Source: Streptomyces sp. NBC_00483 (lineage in GTDB: Bacteria > Actinomycetota > Actinomycetes > Streptomycetales > Streptomycetaceae). Taken from it: DNA of 64,000 nt. The stretch spans positions 8,432,001 to 8,496,000 of the forward strand of contig NZ_CP107880.1 in assembly GCF_036013745.1 (NCBI RefSeq), given 5' to 3'. The notes below the pieces were generated by a model, which was not told where the DNA came from, searched no databases, and saw only the letters and a program-made list of their open reading frames with translations. Numbering within the stretch: the stretch's first letter is position 1; each line of letters opens with the position of its first letter. Positions 8,057 through 16,422 of this stretch are shown here, in pieces. The translations under genes and the position numbers were made by a program.

Positions 8057-9328
8057 ATGATCATCAGACAACGGCTGGCGGTGGGCCTGTGTGCTCTGTT
8101 CGCCGCCTTCGCCGTCGGCGGCCTGCCGCCCACCCAGGCGTATGCCGATGGAGCCGACGAAAGACCGGTGCCTCAGGTCGAACTCGTCCTGGACGCAAGC
8201 GGATCCATGCGCGCCCGCGACATCGACGGCGGCTCCAGGATGGCCGCGGCGAAGCAGGCGTTCAACGAGGTGCTCGACGCGACGCCCGACGAGGTGGAGC
8301 TCGGGATCAGGACGCTCGGGGCCAACTACCCTGGAGACGACCGGAAGACGGGCTGCAAGGACACCGAGCGGCTCTACCCGGTTGGCCCGTTGGACCGTAC
8401 CGAGGCCAAGACGGCCGTGGCCACGCTTCAGCCCACCGGTTGGACGCCGATCGGTCCCGCCCTGCTCAAGTCCGCCGACGACTTCACGTCCGGCGCCGGC
8501 GCCAAGCGCATCGTCCTCATCAGCGACGGCGAGGACACCTGTCAGCCGCTCGACCCGTGCGAGGTGGCCCGCGAGATCGCCGCCAAGGGCATCGGTCTGA
8601 CCATCGACACTCTCGGGCTTGTCGCCGACGTGAAGACGCGTGAGCAGCTGTCCTGCATTGCGGACGCGACCGGCGGCACCTACACCGCCGTGCACCACAA
8701 GAATCAACTTTCCGACAAGGTGGGACAGTTGGTCGACCGGGCGGCCGATCCGGTGACCACACCCGTGGCTGTCGACGGCGCCGCGCAGTGCGCCGACGCG
8801 CCGCAGCTCAAGGCCGGCCTCTACACCGACCGTGAGAAGTTCGGCGAGCATCGCTTCTACCGCGTCGACGTCGAACCGGGACAGGAGTTGCGCGCCTCGG
8901 TGAGCGTTGCGGCCGACCGTGCGGTCAACCAGGACTACGGTGTGCTGCTGCGCGCACTCACCACGAACGGCCGGGAGATCGTGCGCGGGCAGGAGGCGGG
9001 TGACGGGCGCACCGACGTCCTCTCGACAGGCTTGCGTTACCCGAAGCCCGAGCGCGACGACGACACGGACGAGACACGGGCGGAGTCGGTCTGCCTCCAG
9101 GTCTCGCACTCCTTCTCCGCGCCCGCCTCGGTGAAGACGACACCCGGCCTGCCGGTCGAGCTGACGGTCGACCTGGTGGACGGCCCGGACCAGGCGTCCG
9201 ACGTGGCCGCGTTCGGGCTCGGCAACGGCTGGTGGCTACTGGCCGCCCTGGTCGTGGTCGGCTTCCTCGCAGGTGTGATCTGGGGCTGGCTCTCGCGCTG
9301 GCGTGTCGCTGTTTGGAGGACGAACTGA
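8057..9328 (+). CDS. Secreted, C-terminally anchored von Willebrand factor A domain protein
   Basis: The 423-residue product starts with a signal peptide (MIIRQRLAVGLCALFAAFAV, cleavage near AYA-D at about residue 30). The VWA domain follows, with its MIDAS motif DASGS (Asp46, Ser48, Ser50) and a later ISDGEDT loop. A beta-rich region covers about 235-385. The protein ends with one transmembrane helix (WWLLAALVVVGFLAGVIWGW) and a short cytoplasmic tail, so the VWA domain faces outside. Its stop overlaps the next start (TGATG), forming a two-gene unit. VWA domains bind ligands through a metal. The partner and ligand are unknown. Confidence 0.88.
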   Translation: MIIRQRLAVGLCALFAAFAVGGLPPTQAYADGADERPVPQVELVLDASGSMRARDIDGGSRMAAAKQAFNEVLDATPDEVELGIRTLGANYPGDDRKTGCKDTERLYPVGPLDRTEAKTAVATLQPTGWTPIGPALLKSADDFTSGAGAKRIVLISDGEDTCQPLDPCEVAREIAAKGIGLTIDTLGLVADVKTREQLSCIADATGGTYTAVHHKNQLSDKVGQLVDRAADPVTTPVAVDGAAQCADAPQLKAGLYTDREKFGEHRFYRVDVEPGQELRASVSVAADRAVNQDYGVLLRALTTNGREIVRGQEAGDGRTDVLSTGLRYPKPERDDDTDETRAESVCLQVSHSFSAPASVKTTPGLPVELTVDLVDGPDQASDVAAFGLGNGWWLLAALVVVGFLAGVIWGWLSRWRVAVWRTN

Positions 9329-10107
9329 TGCGGTTCGCAACGTTGTTGGGGCGTAGGAGACGGCTGGCCGGAGGTCTCCTGGGCGCCGCCACCGCACTGC
9401 TGGCGCTGGCCGGACCTGCCGCCGCGGACGAGAGTGACGGCACCGCCCAGAAGGCCCCGACGGAGGCAGGCACGTCGTTCCGTACGGCGGCGCAGACGCA
9501 GCAGGACCAGAAGGCCACGGCGAGTGCGTCGACGGGCGACTACCTGTACTGGTCGTTCCCGGCCGACGCCGGTCAGCGCCCGACGGTGAAGGCGACCGTC
9601 GAGCTGCCCGAGCCGCAGGCCCGGCACGGCGCGCAGACCTGGCGCATCGACGTCTACGACGGGCTGCGGCGCCGCCAGCCCTGCCAGTACGGCATGCAGG
9701 CACGTGCCGTTGAGGCCGGGGCTGACCGCGTGGAGCTCGCCTGCACGCTGCGTACGGTGCGGGCCTTGGCGGATGCCTGGAGCAACGCCCCGCTGCCCGG
9801 CACCTACTACGTCCGCCTCACGACGGCCTCGCTCGCCGACGCCGACCTGGGCCGGCCGGTGACGGCGTCGATGGAGGCCCACTCGAAGGACATCGGCGGC
9901 GCGGCGGCGGTCGACGGCAGCCTGTCCACCCCGCTGGTCCCGGGCACGACCGCCTCCGCCGAGCAGGCCGCACCGGCGGACGGTTGGGCCTCGGCCTGGT
10001 GGACGACCCGCTGGCTGTGGACGGCGGCGGGCGCGGTGCTCGCGGCGCTGGCGGGCATCGGAGGCTACGCGCTGACCCGAGGAGGAGGCCGCCCGGCGGG
10101 GGTCTGA
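9328..10107 (+). CDS. Secreted protein with C-terminal membrane anchor, partner of the VWA protein
   Basis: The start is ATG 9328, inside the TGATG overlap with the VWA stop; open frame further upstream is antisense noise. The 259 residues begin with an Arg-rich signal peptide (MRFATLLGRRRRLAGGLLG, cleavage after AAA near 37). About 180 residues of extracellular beta-rich sequence follow (STGDYLYWSFPADAGQRPTV, ELACTLRTVRALADAW). Near the end is one transmembrane helix (WLWTAAGAVLAALAGIGGYA) before a short basic tail. The topology is the same as the VWA protein, which suggests that the two form a surface complex. The family is not recognised. Confidence 0.82.
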   Translation: MRFATLLGRRRRLAGGLLGAATALLALAGPAAADESDGTAQKAPTEAGTSFRTAAQTQQDQKATASASTGDYLYWSFPADAGQRPTVKATVELPEPQARHGAQTWRIDVYDGLRRRQPCQYGMQARAVEAGADRVELACTLRTVRALADAWSNAPLPGTYYVRLTTASLADADLGRPVTASMEAHSKDIGGAAAVDGSLSTPLVPGTTASAEQAAPADGWASAWWTTRWLWTAAGAVLAALAGIGGYALTRGGGRPAGV

Positions 10108-10176
10108 CAGGCCTCGGAAGCGACGCGCGACGGGAGGGCGGCGCCCTCGGTGCGGTCGGCGTTGATCTTTGGCGCG

Positions 10177-10206
10177 CGGCGTCAGGGGCATGGGCCCCTG
10201 ACGCCG
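10177..10206. terminator. Bidirectional hairpin terminator
   Basis: A 13-bp perfect stem (CGGCGTCAGGGGC / GCCCCTGACGCCG) encloses a 4-nt loop between the convergent VWA unit and the GH38 gene. No long T-run follows, as is usual in Streptomyces. Confidence 0.85.
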
Positions 10207-10212
10207 GGACGG

Positions 10213-13200
10213 TTACGCCTTGCGCAGTCGCAGCGTCACGATCTCGAAGGGACGGAGCGTGAGCTCGATCGGCTCGTCCTGCTCCCACCAACGTACCTGT
10301 ACCGCACCGTTGTCGAGGCTCGCAGAGTCGCGCTCCAGGAGGTCGGTCGTCCAGGCGCGTGCGACGGCCTCCGACACGTCGACACGGGTGGTCGCCCGTC
10401 CGCCTCGTGCTTCGTAGAGACGCACGACGAGGTCGCCGGATCGGTCCTCGGCCAGCTTGACGGCCTCGACGACGACCGCGGGCGAGGTCACCGATACCAG
10501 AGGCGCCACCGCGCCCGCGCCGGTCACCGTGCGTACCGGGAGGTTCATCCGGTAGCCGGTGTCGAGGGCTTCGAGGACGGTGGGGGCCGGCCGCACTGCG
10601 GTGCGCAGCACATGGGTGCCCTGGTCGGCCTGCGGGTCAGGGAAGCGGGGTGCGCGCAGCAGCGACTGCCGTACGAGGGTGACGGTCGAGCCATCGGCGG
10701 CCCAGCGGCGGGTGATGTCGTGCCCGTACGTCGAGTCGTTGGCGACGGCCACGCCGAAGTCGGGTTCGCCGACGTGCACCCAGCGGTGGGCAGATGTCTC
10801 GAAGCGGGCCGCGTCCCAGGAGGTGTTGGAGTGCGTGGGGCGCTGCACGTGCCCGAACTGCACCTCGGACGAGGCGCGGTCGGCGTGCACGGCGAACGGG
10901 AAGGCCAGCTTGAGGAGCTTTTCCTGCTCCTTCCAGTCGACACGGGTTTCCAGTTCCAACTCGCGTGCGTGCGCCGCCAGTTGGAAGATCTGGGTGAACG
11001 TCGAGTTCTGGAAGGAGCGCCGTACGACGAGGCCTTCGGCGGTCGGCTCGACGGCGTCGGCCTCGCGCAGATCGGTGATGTTGTGGCGGTAGTGGACGTC
11101 GACGTCCCAGGCGTCCCACTGGTTGGGGGTGTCGCGGCAGACCTGGAGCAGCGCGGCGGCCTCCCCCTCGGCGATCAGTTCACGTCCGCAGGAGAGGTCG
11201 ACGAGGGAGACGAGCAGGCCTGCCGTGTCGAAGGCGGCTCGGACGATGCCGTTGTCGAGGACCCAGCCGTCTTCCCCGACCGTGGGTGCGGTCCAGGCCG
11301 GGGCGCCGCCGGGAGCGGCGCCGAGCGCGGGGGCTCCGGCGGCGGCGACCGGCGCACCGTTGAAGACGACGGGGGTCTCGCCCGGGCCGGCGAGCGTCCG
11401 CTGCGCCTGTTCGATGACACCGTCCAGCGTCCGTGCCAGGGCCGCGTAGTCGCGTTCCGCCTCCTGGTACACCCAGGCGATCGAGGAGCCGGGCAGGATG
11501 TCGTGGAACTGCAGGAGCAGGACGGTCCGCCAGATCTCGTCGAGCGACTCGTAGGGGTAGTCGGCGAGGCCGCGCCACGCGGCGGTGGCGCTCCACAGTT
11601 CGGCCTCGCGCAGCAGGTGCTCGCTGCGGCGGTTTCCCTGCTTCGTCCTCGCCTGCGAGGTGTACGTGCCGCGGTGCAGTTCGAGGTACATCTCGCCGGA
11701 CCAGGTGGCGGGCGCGGGATGGGTCTTCTTGGCGAGTTCGAAGAAGTGGCGGGGGGTGTCGACCTCGACGCGCGGCGAGCCCTCCAGGGACCGGGTGCGG
11801 GCGGCGGCCTCCATCATCTCGCGGGTGGGGCCGCCGCCTCCGTCGCCGAAGCCGAACGGGACGAGCGAGACGTTGGACAGCCCCTTCTCGGCGTACTGCC
11901 GCTCGGCGCGCGCCAGTTCGGCGCCGGAGAGCTCGGAGTTGTAGGTGTCGGCGGGCGGGAAGTGCGTGAAGATGCGGGTGCCGTCGATGCCCTCCCACCA
12001 GAACGTGTGGTGGGGCATCCTGTTGGTGTCGTTCCAGGAGATCTTCTGCGTGAGGAACGCGTCGGCGCCCGCCGCTCGGGCGATCTGCGGCAGCGCCGCG
12101 CTGTAGCCGAAGGAGTCGGGCAGCCACACGTCCTGGGGCTCGAAGCCGAACTCGCGCTGGAAGAAGCCCTTGCCCTGGACGAACTGGCGGGCGAGCGCCT
12201 CGCCGCCGGGCAGGTTGGTGTCGGACTCGACCCACATGCCGCCCACGGGGACGAAGCGGCCCTCGGCGACCCGCGCGCGGGTCCGTTCGAACAGCTCCGG
12301 GTAGTGCTCCTTGACCCACGCGTACTGCTGGGCGCTGGAGCAGGCGAACACGAACTCCGGATTCTCGTCCATGAGGGCGAGCACGTTGGAGAAGGTGCGG
12401 GCGCACTTGCGGATGGTCTCGCGGGTCGGCCACAGCCAGGCCGAGTCGATGTGCGCGTGGCCGACGGCGACGACCCGGTGGGCGCTCGCGCTCGCAGGTG
12501 CGGCGAGAACCGCGGCGAGCGTCTCGCATCCGGCGGTCGCGGTCTCGGCGACGCGGTCGGGATCCACGACGTCGCACATCCGCTCCAGAGCGCGCAGGAT
12601 CTCCGCGCGGCGCGGCAGCGACGCCTCCAGCTCGCTCATCAGGCCGACCAGGGTCCACACGTCGCGCAGCAGGGCGTCGACGGTGAGGTCCCGTTCGACG
12701 AGGTCGACCCGGCGCAGCGTGTAGATCGGGTCGTTGCCGGCGGTCTTCTTGTCGCCCAGCGGAGTCGGCAGGTAGAAGTGGTGGCCGCCGACATCGGGGT
12801 TGGAGGCGCCCTCGATGTACAGGTCGACAGGTCCCGGGCCGACGGGGATCGCGTTGTTGAGCGGTTCGAGGCCCTTGGCGATGGTGCCGTCCGGGCGGTA
12901 GACGAGGCCCTCGGCCTGGAAGCCCGGCTGGCGGTCCGAGAAGCCGAGGTCGACGACGAGCTCCAGAGCGAGGCCGGGCCCGCCCCAGTCGGCGGGGATG
13001 TCGCCGGTGACGTGGAACCAGGTGGTGCCCCACGGCCTGCTCCACGGTGTACCGGGTGTGATCGGCGCGTACTCCTGCTTGACGGCCTCGGCGAAGGGGA
13101 CGGGCTCGTCGGGCACGTCCCACGCCGTCACGTCGAGAGCGAGGTGTCGGCGTTCCAGGGCCGGGGCGATGCGCTCACGGACGAAGCGCTCGACGCGCGA

Positions 13201-13227
13201 CTCGATCTGCGCGGTGCTGTCGTGCAT
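10213..13227 (-). CDS. GH38 alpha-mannosidase (Ams1/MAN2C1-like)
   Basis: The ATG at 13227 has a GGAGAG ribosome-binding site 3 bp upstream. The product is 1004 residues. It begins with the N-terminal beta-domain typical of cytosolic Ams1/MAN2C1-type enzymes (WGTTWFHVTGDIPADW about 66-81). The GH38 catalytic barrel follows, with GHAHIDSAWLW (256-266, zinc ligands His257 and Asp261) and WLPDSFGYS with nucleophile Asp371. A large beta-sandwich C-terminal domain ends in LRPFEIVTLRL. There is no signal peptide, so it acts inside the cell on imported oligosaccharides. It is the last gene of the ABC-permease-sulfatase operon, 46 bp after the sulfatase stop. Predicted reaction: exo-hydrolysis of alpha-mannosides. 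Confidence 0.93.
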   Translation of the reverse strand: MHDSTAQIESRVERFVRERIAPALERRHLALDVTAWDVPDEPVPFAEAVKQEYAPITPGTPWSRPWGTTWFHVTGDIPADWGGPGLALELVVDLGFSDRQPGFQAEGLVYRPDGTIAKGLEPLNNAIPVGPGPVDLYIEGASNPDVGGHHFYLPTPLGDKKTAGNDPIYTLRRVDLVERDLTVDALLRDVWTLVGLMSELEASLPRRAEILRALERMCDVVDPDRVAETATAGCETLAAVLAAPASASAHRVVAVGHAHIDSAWLWPTRETIRKCARTFSNVLALMDENPEFVFACSSAQQYAWVKEHYPELFERTRARVAEGRFVPVGGMWVESDTNLPGGEALARQFVQGKGFFQREFGFEPQDVWLPDSFGYSAALPQIARAAGADAFLTQKISWNDTNRMPHHTFWWEGIDGTRIFTHFPPADTYNSELSGAELARAERQYAEKGLSNVSLVPFGFGDGGGGPTREMMEAAARTRSLEGSPRVEVDTPRHFFELAKKTHPAPATWSGEMYLELHRGTYTSQARTKQGNRRSEHLLREAELWSATAAWRGLADYPYESLDEIWRTVLLLQFHDILPGSSIAWVYQEAERDYAALARTLDGVIEQAQRTLAGPGETPVVFNGAPVAAAGAPALGAAPGGAPAWTAPTVGEDGWVLDNGIVRAAFDTAGLLVSLVDLSCGRELIAEGEAAALLQVCRDTPNQWDAWDVDVHYRHNITDLREADAVEPTAEGLVVRRSFQNSTFTQIFQLAAHARELELETRVDWKEQEKLLKLAFPFAVHADRASSEVQFGHVQRPTHSNTSWDAARFETSAHRWVHVGEPDFGVAVANDSTYGHDITRRWAADGSTVTLVRQSLLRAPRFPDPQADQGTHVLRTAVRPAPTVLEALDTGYRMNLPVRTVTGAGAVAPLVSVTSPAVVVEAVKLAEDRSGDLVVRLYEARGGRATTRVDVSEAVARAWTTDLLERDSASLDNGAVQVRWWEQDEPIELTLRPFEIVTLRLRKA

Positions 13228-13273
13228 CAACTCTCCATAAGAAGAAGGCTGTTGGACGCGTGCGGGAGGGTGG

Positions 13274-14593
13274 CTACACCGTGGCGGCGGCCGCGCGGCT
13301 CCAGTCGGCGCAGCGCTTGCCCCACCGCTCGACCTCCGCGCGCATCTCCTCGAAGCGTTCGGGGTGGGTGGGCGCCAGGTTGTGCTCCTCAGCGGGGTCG
13401 GCGTCGAGGTCATAGAGGCCTTCGGCCACGGCGACGGCCTCCTCCATGCTTTCGCAGCCGTTCAGGACGGCCTTCCAACGCCCCAGGCGACCGGAGAGCT
13501 GACCCTCGTACTTCCAGAAGTGCCAGCGGTCGGGTCCGGCCTCGCCCGCCGCCAGTTCGGCGAGCACCGAGCGGCCGTCGAGGTTCTCGTCGATCGGCTG
13601 TGTGCCGTCGACGGCTTCGAGGACGGTGGGCAGCACGTCGGACATGCAGCCGACGACGGCGCCGTCGCCGCCCGACGGGAGGCCGGCGGGCCAGGAGATG
13701 ATCGTGGGTACGCGGACGCCGCCCTCGAACAGCGAGCCCTTGTGGCCGCGCAGACCGCCGGCCGAACCGCCGTCGTAGGAGATCTCCTCGCCGTCGAGCC
13801 AGTTGCGCTCCTCGATGGAGGGGCCGTTGTCGGAGGAGAAGAGAACGAGTGTGTTCTCGCGCAGCCCCAGGCGGTCCAGGGTGGCGAGGATTCCGGCGAT
13901 CGCGTCGTCCATGGCCTTCACCATGGCGGCCATCATCTGCCGCCCGGCCGGCAGGTGCGCGAACTGGGCCACGTACTCCGCGGGGGCGTGCATCGGATAG
14001 TGCGGTGCGTTGAACGGGACGTAGCAGAGGAAGGGGTTCTCCGCGTTGCGCTCGATGAAGTCGGCGGCGCGGTGACCGATCACCGTGGTGAGGTACTCGC
14101 CGTTGTACCAGACCTCGTCCTCGCCCTCCCACAGGTCGTGCAGGGGGTTGTGATCGCCCCAGTAATAGATGTGGGAGTAGTAGTCGACGCAGCCGGCGAG
14201 GAATCCGAAGTGTTCGTCGAATCCCCGCTTGAGGGGCCCGTACTCGGGGTCGACGCCGAGGTGCCACTTGCCGAATATCCCGGTCGCGTAGCCGCGCCCT
14301 CGCAACTCGCTCGCGAGGGTGGGCTGGTCGGGCAGGCCGACGGTGCGCCGGGTGCCGCCGAGGATCGCCTCGACTCCGGCGTGCGCGGGGTGGCGCCCGG
14401 TGAGCAGGGAGGCCCGGGACGGAGAGCAGACAGGGGAGTTCACGTACCACTGCGGCAGGCGCACGCCGGAGGCGGCGAGACCGTCGAGGGCGGGTGTGTC
14501 GAAGTCGTCGGCGCCGAAGCAGCCGAGGTCTCCCCAGCCAAGGTCGTCGGCGTAGATGACGACGACGTTCGGGCGGTCGGTCGGTGTTGTCAT
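13274..14593 (-). CDS. Cytoplasmic Cys-type sulfatase
   Basis: The 439-residue protein begins MTTPTDRPNVVVIYADDLGW (metal-binding Asp16 and Asp17). It contains the formylglycine-forming signature CSPSRASLLTGR with Cys56, later GKWHLG and FSSDNGPS (metal ligands), and LRGHKGSLFEGGVRVP. This is a complete type I (S1) sulfatase that needs a formylglycine-generating enzyme, not seen in the window. No signal peptide is present, which is unusual for bacterial sulfatases and implies action on imported substrate. Its ATG overlaps the permease stop by 4 bp (ATGA). The neighbouring GH38 gene suggests that it desulfates mannosides before or after glycosidic cleavage. Confidence 0.92.
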   Translation of the reverse strand: MTTPTDRPNVVVIYADDLGWGDLGCFGADDFDTPALDGLAASGVRLPQWYVNSPVCSPSRASLLTGRHPAHAGVEAILGGTRRTVGLPDQPTLASELRGRGYATGIFGKWHLGVDPEYGPLKRGFDEHFGFLAGCVDYYSHIYYWGDHNPLHDLWEGEDEVWYNGEYLTTVIGHRAADFIERNAENPFLCYVPFNAPHYPMHAPAEYVAQFAHLPAGRQMMAAMVKAMDDAIAGILATLDRLGLRENTLVLFSSDNGPSIEERNWLDGEEISYDGGSAGGLRGHKGSLFEGGVRVPTIISWPAGLPSGGDGAVVGCMSDVLPTVLEAVDGTQPIDENLDGRSVLAELAAGEAGPDRWHFWKYEGQLSGRLGRWKAVLNGCESMEEAVAVAEGLYDLDADPAEEHNLAPTHPERFEEMRAEVERWGKRCADWSRAAAATV

Positions 14594-15495
14594 TCCTTGA
14601 CGCTCCCAGCAGCCATTCCGGCGACGAGTCGTTTCTGTGCGAAGGAAAAGAGCACGATGGTCGGGACCGTGGCCACTGTGGCGGCAGCCATGATCATTCC
14701 CCAGTCGCTGGCGTACTCCCCGAAGAACGAGGAGAGCCCGACCTGGACGGTCTTGTGGTCGTTGCTTGTCATCAGCACGCTGGAGAAGAAGTACTCCTCC
14801 CATGTCGCGATGAACGTGGTGATGACCACGGTGGAAATGCCGGGCAGCGCGACCGGCACGATGACCCGGAAGATGACGCCGACTGTCGAGCAGCCGTCGA
14901 TGCGTGCCGCCTCGTCCAGGGCGAGCGGGATGGTGTTGAAGTAGCTCAGCGTCAGATAGATCGCGAGCGGCAGTGTCATCGCGACGTAGACGAGGGTCAG
15001 ACCCACGTACGAGTCCAGTAGGCCGAGCTCGCCGAGCGCGATGTACATCGGCGTGATCAGCACGACGAAGGGCAGGAGCTGCGTCGCGAGGACCACCATC
15101 AGGATCGAGCCGCGCAGCCGGAAGCGGTAGCGGGACAGCCCGTACGCGGCGAGGCAGGCGAGCACCACGGTGCAGGCGGTGCTCGCGACGGAGACCAGGA
15201 GGCTGTTCGCGAGGTAGCGGCCGAAGTCGGAGTCGGCGAACAACCGCTGGTAGGCGCCGAAGCCCAGGCCGTGCAGGTACTCGCCGATCGGCACCTTCGC
15301 GGCGAGCGCCGTCGAGGGCCGCAGGGAGGTGAACACCATCCACAGCACCGGAAAGACGATCACCAGCAGGATCGCGAGGGTCGGAACGACCACCAGCAGG
15401 TCGCGGGCCCGGCGGCCCGAGGCGCGGGGGCGGACGGCCGCTCGGCCGGAGGCGCCGGCCGTCGTGGTCGGCCGTGTCGTGACGTCGGTGGTCAT
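14590..15495 (-). CDS. Carbohydrate ABC transporter permease (MalG type)
   Basis: The 301-residue membrane protein has about six hydrophobic helices (from LLVVVPTLAILLVIVFPVLW onward). The cytoplasmic EAA loop is DEAARIDGCSTVGVIFRVIVP, which contacts the ATPase. The start ATG 15495 overlaps the stop of the upstream permease (ATGA), and its stop overlaps the sulfatase start. As in most actinobacterial sugar importers, no ATPase gene is in the operon, so a shared MsiK-type ATPase elsewhere is expected. Open frame upstream of 15495 is a shadow of the neighbouring permease. Confidence 0.92.
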   Translation of the reverse strand: MTTDVTTRPTTTAGASGRAAVRPRASGRRARDLLVVVPTLAILLVIVFPVLWMVFTSLRPSTALAAKVPIGEYLHGLGFGAYQRLFADSDFGRYLANSLLVSVASTACTVVLACLAAYGLSRYRFRLRGSILMVVLATQLLPFVVLITPMYIALGELGLLDSYVGLTLVYVAMTLPLAIYLTLSYFNTIPLALDEAARIDGCSTVGVIFRVIVPVALPGISTVVITTFIATWEEYFFSSVLMTSNDHKTVQVGLSSFFGEYASDWGMIMAAATVATVPTIVLFSFAQKRLVAGMAAGSVKE

Positions 15496-16415
15496 GCGGA
15501 CCGCCCCTCTCGTTCTCCGGTCATCCGCAGGTACACCATCGCGAACAGAGCCATCACCAAGGTCATGACGATGCCGATCGCGGCACCCTCCCCGAGATGA
15601 TTGGAGACGAACGCCGCCGAATACAGGCGGGTGGCGAGGACCTGGGTGTACGTACCGGGGCCTCCGGCGGTGGAGAGCCACACGTAGACGAAGTTGTTGA
15701 ACGTCTGGATCACGGTCATCAGGACGACGATCACCATGACGGGGCGCAGGCCGGGCAGGGTGATGTACCGGAAGGACTGGAAGCGGCCCGCCGAGTCGAG
15801 GGCGGCGGCCTCGTACCGCTCTTTGGGTATGGACTGCAGGCCCGCCATCAACACGACGATGACAAAGGGCAGTTCGCGCCAGATGATGATGGTGGCCACG
15901 GCCCACCACGCCGTGCTCGTCTGCGCGAGGAACGCCTCGCCGTGCGGCAGGATGTGCAGGGCGACCAGGAACTGGTTGAGGACCCCGGTGTCCGCGTCGA
16001 AGATCCACTTCCAGCAGGCCACCGCCACCACGGGCGGCACCATCCAGGGGACCAGGACGAGGGTGCGGCTCAGGCCCCGCATTCGCCAGCGCTCCAGGAC
16101 CGGGCTCTGCAACAGCAGGGCGAGTCCCAGGCCGATCGCGAGCCGGGCCACCACGGTGACGACGGTCAACCAGACGACCGTGTTGAACGTGGCGGAACCG
16201 GTCTCCGGATCCTGGAAGAGCTTCACGAAGTTGTGGAAGCCCACCCACTTGGCATCGCTCGGCAGGTCGTAGGGGGTCAGTTTCTGGAAGGCCAGCACCA
16301 CGTTGTAGATGCCGGGGAAGAGGAAGAGGACGCCGATGACAATGAGCGCCGGGAGCGTCAGCGCGTAGGGGAGGCGGTTGGCCGAACGGGGAGCGTCGGT
16401 CTTACGGGAAGCCAT
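15492..16415 (-). CDS. Carbohydrate ABC transporter permease (MalF type)
   Basis: The 307-residue protein has about six transmembrane helices, starting with LPALIVIGVLFLFPGIYNVV. Its EAA motif is YEAAALDSAGRFQSFRYITLPG. It pairs with the MalG-type permease, with a 4-bp stop/start overlap, to form the membrane channel. The gene begins 7 bp after the binding-protein stop, so the operon is tightly coupled. The substrate is predicted from context: a mannose-containing, possibly sulfated oligosaccharide. Confidence 0.92.
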   Translation of the reverse strand: MASRKTDAPRSANRLPYALTLPALIVIGVLFLFPGIYNVVLAFQKLTPYDLPSDAKWVGFHNFVKLFQDPETGSATFNTVVWLTVVTVVARLAIGLGLALLLQSPVLERWRMRGLSRTLVLVPWMVPPVVAVACWKWIFDADTGVLNQFLVALHILPHGEAFLAQTSTAWWAVATIIIWRELPFVIVVLMAGLQSIPKERYEAAALDSAGRFQSFRYITLPGLRPVMVIVVLMTVIQTFNNFVYVWLSTAGGPGTYTQVLATRLYSAAFVSNHLGEGAAIGIVMTLVMALFAMVYLRMTGEREGRSA

Positions 16416-16422
16416 CGGGCGC

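Noticed and set aside
10150..13701. Very long plus-strand open frame (over 1100 codons) opposite the GH38 gene
   Set aside because: It is antisense to a gene with full GH38 motifs; long antisense frames are expected at this GC content. It has no ribosome-binding site, domains or normal composition.
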